Shown here piece after piece: positions 62,758 through 64,000 of a stretch of 64,000 bases of DNA. The translations under genes were made by a program, and so were the position numbers. The DNA is taken from positions 1-64,000 of the forward strand of contig NZ_JAHESD010000020.1 in the NCBI RefSeq assembly GCF_018598585.1, in the 5' to 3' direction. Source of the stretch: Chryseosolibacter indicum. GTDB taxonomy: Bacteria; Bacteroidota; Bacteroidia; Cytophagales; Cyclobacteriaceae. Position 1 is the first letter of the stretch, and each line of letters begins with the position of its first letter. The notes under the pieces are model-generated. The model saw only the letters and a program-made list of their open reading frames with translations, searched no databases and was not told the DNA's origin.

Positions 62758-64000
62758 CTAAAACATTAAGTCGGCACTTCTTAGGGACAAAGCAGCTATT
62801 GTAAGTGAAGGGTTAGCCGCTGTTATTGAAGGAAAAGAACCTCCGCCCAACACAAAAAGATTTCTATATTGATGGTGAATAAGCTTGTCATCTACTACAC
62901 CTGTTGCAGCGTCTTTACTCATGCGTGTAGTGCCCAGGATGTGGTACTCAGACTCCATGTATTCTTCATCTATCGTAAGCGATTCTACCGGTAGCGGAGC
63001 TAGGATTTTGTTCAGATCCTGAAGCACCCTTTTTCTACCTGCATCTACGTAAGCCGATTCATTTACGAAATTGATTTTAGGTTTAAGCCTGTCTTCTGAG
63101 AGACTTACAAAGTTTCGGTCTTCAGGCAGATCCTCAAAAACAAATTTAAACCTTGCCATATTTCTCCATTTGCCATGTTCATTGCGAATGAAGAAACCAT
63201 TATGACTTTCAACCATAATTGACGCATGCTGCTTACGGAATTCACCGTCATATAACATATAGCCATTCGCAGTCATCGACGAACTACCTCCTACATTAGG
63301 AAAATTATCAAGGTATACAGTTACAAAGAATCCCTTCTGCTCACTGATTCCCTTGCCTGTATATCGATTGCTATCATTGGAGGCAAGCAGAATATGGGCA
63401 TTAAAAATAGCGTTAGCACCCAGTGCTACAAGCTCTCCTTCAACTTCCATTTCTTTACCTTCCTGTTCAAAAACGACTTTCTTTACCTGATCATTTTGAA
63501 ACACCAGTCCTGTTACCTGCGATTGATAAAGAAGTTCTATTCGCGGGTCTTCGTAAAGTGAGCTAAACGTATTCTCTATTGTAAACTTCGCATTTGTTGG
63601 ACACAGAGAGCACGAGTAGCTTGTACAACACACACCTCTTTTCGCTGCTACAGTACTTGCGCGTGCGGTAGGCTGACTAAAATACAGCTCCTCTCCAAAC
63701 TTCCTTTGCATGGCTCTGTCTACAGTAGTTAAAACGTGCGGTGGCAAAGGAAACGAACCTTTCTTTGGATAAGGTGTTTTGTCGGGTCCGGAAATAGACA
63801 TTAGCTTCTCGGCCTCATCGTAGTAAGGATCGATATCATCGTAACCAATAGGCCAATCCTGGGCTACGCCGTACAAAGTCTTTGTCTTGAAATCATTGGG
63901 CATGAAACGGAGTGCTACCCCCCACCAGCAGTTCGACCCACCTCCAAAATTAGGTTCGAAAACCCAGGGCTTAATGGTGTCAGGATTCGAGATGCAGTCC
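62758..64000 (-). CDS. GMC-family FAD-dependent dehydrogenase, large subunit, 5' end outside the window
   Basis: A GMC flavoprotein that continues in frame to the window edge. The segment before the internal ATG at 63903 reads PNFGGGSNCWWGVALRF, a conserved GMC stretch, so that ATG is not the start and the FAD-binding N-terminus is missing. Conserved parts are AQDWPIGYDDIDPYYDEAE, GELVALGANAIFN, the active-site SEYHILGTTRMS (His) and the final ITAANPSLTIAALSLR (Asn). A cysteine cluster, GVCCTSYSCSLCPTNAK, has C-C-x4-C-x2-C spacing. Similar cysteines hold a 3Fe-4S cluster in bacterial FAD-glucose dehydrogenase. Likely oxidises a sugar or sugar alcohol in the periplasm and passes electrons to a cytochrome. 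Confidence 0.88.
   Translation of the reverse strand, partial: DCISNPDTIKPWVFEPNFGGGSNCWWGVALRFMPNDFKTKTLYGVAQDWPIGYDDIDPYYDEAEKLMSISGPDKTPYPKKGSFPLPPHVLTTVDRAMQRKFGEELYFSQPTARASTVAAKRGVCCTSYSCSLCPTNAKFTIENTFSSLYEDPRIELLYQSQVTGLVFQNDQVKKVVFEQEGKEMEVEGELVALGANAIFNAHILLASNDSNRYTGKGISEQKGFFVTVYLDNFPNVGGSSSMTANGYMLYDGEFRKQHASIMVESHNGFFIRNEHGKWRNMARFKFVFEDLPEDRNFVSLSEDRLKPKINFVNESAYVDAGRKRVLQDLNKILAPLPVESLTIDEEYMESEYHILGTTRMSKDAATGVVDDKLIHHQYRNLFVLGGGSFPSITAANPSLTIAALSLRSADLMF

Noticed and set aside
63946-63960. GGTTCGAA string suggestive of a tRNA T-arm
   Set aside because: It lies within the GMC coding frame and has no cloverleaf around it.

Overview
The window looks like a chromosomal segment of a Bacteroidota bacterium, most likely of the order Cytophagales or a close relative. 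The evidence is two SusC/SusD outer-membrane uptake pairs, a FecR/ECF-sigma pair feeding a SusC with an STN domain, a protein with a C-terminal type IX secretion sorting signal, many PAS-repeat histidine kinases, an 814-residue FtsX/MacB permease, few Shine-Dalgarno sequences and a base composition of roughly 40% G+C by eye. No rRNA, tRNA, CRISPR array, insertion sequence or prophage gene was seen.

Layout. (1) 1-8.6 kb is a mixed housekeeping block: DUF2461, a HAD hydrolase with a variant motif I, a stand-alone LigD-polymerase-like protein with altered active-site motifs, TfoX-N, a six-PAS soluble histidine kinase, an SDR and a DUF72 protein. (2) 8.7-32.2 kb is a large polysaccharide utilisation locus (PUL), almost all on the minus strand. 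In transcription order it holds a LacI regulator, GH88, DUF4861, an alginate-lyase-family protein, GH2, SusC, SusD, two small surface proteins (DUF5018-like and DUF4466-like), a strong intrinsic terminator, an alginate-lyase/beta-helix fusion, two heparinase II/III-family proteins, a BNR_4 propeller and a second alginate-lyase-family protein. A cytoplasmic GH43 on the plus strand abuts its end. (3) 32.6-37.2 kb holds small genes: DUF5655, DinB, two AraC regulators, an exported VOC protein and an exported unknown. (4) 37.2-49.4 kb is a second Sus-type locus, apparently for peptide or protein capture: ECF sigma, T9SS cargo, FecR, STN-SusC, SusD, HEFGH metallopeptidase, DUF4302 and a small lipoprotein. 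(5) 49.7-62 kb holds a frameshifted GAF histidine kinase, an FtsX permease, DinB, an outer-membrane beta-barrel receptor, a GH8 lipoprotein and a membrane-anchored four-PAS histidine kinase. (6) 62.3-64 kb holds a GMC flavoprotein cut by the window edge, with a cysteine cluster, and a small twin-arginine partner.

How the genes could work together. In the PUL, several candidate lyases would cut a uronate-rich anionic polysaccharide by beta-elimination. SusC/SusD would import the oligomers, GH88 would remove the 4,5-unsaturated glucuronyl ends left by the lyases, and GH2 and GH43 would trim neutral sugars. LacI would sense a breakdown product. GH88 together with the lyases suggests a glucuronate-containing target rather than plain alginate, but the substrate cannot be read from sequence. 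The second Sus locus has the layout of trans-envelope signalling: ligand on SusC, then STN, FecR and ECF sigma. The GMC/twin-arginine pair resembles the FAD-dependent hexose dehydrogenase complexes that feed electrons to the respiratory chain.

The most notable items are the lyase-rich PUL and its two-superfamily fusion protein, the internal terminator, the divergent LigD-Pol, the T9SS cargo gene inside a sigma/anti-sigma operon, and the cysteine-cluster GMC pair.
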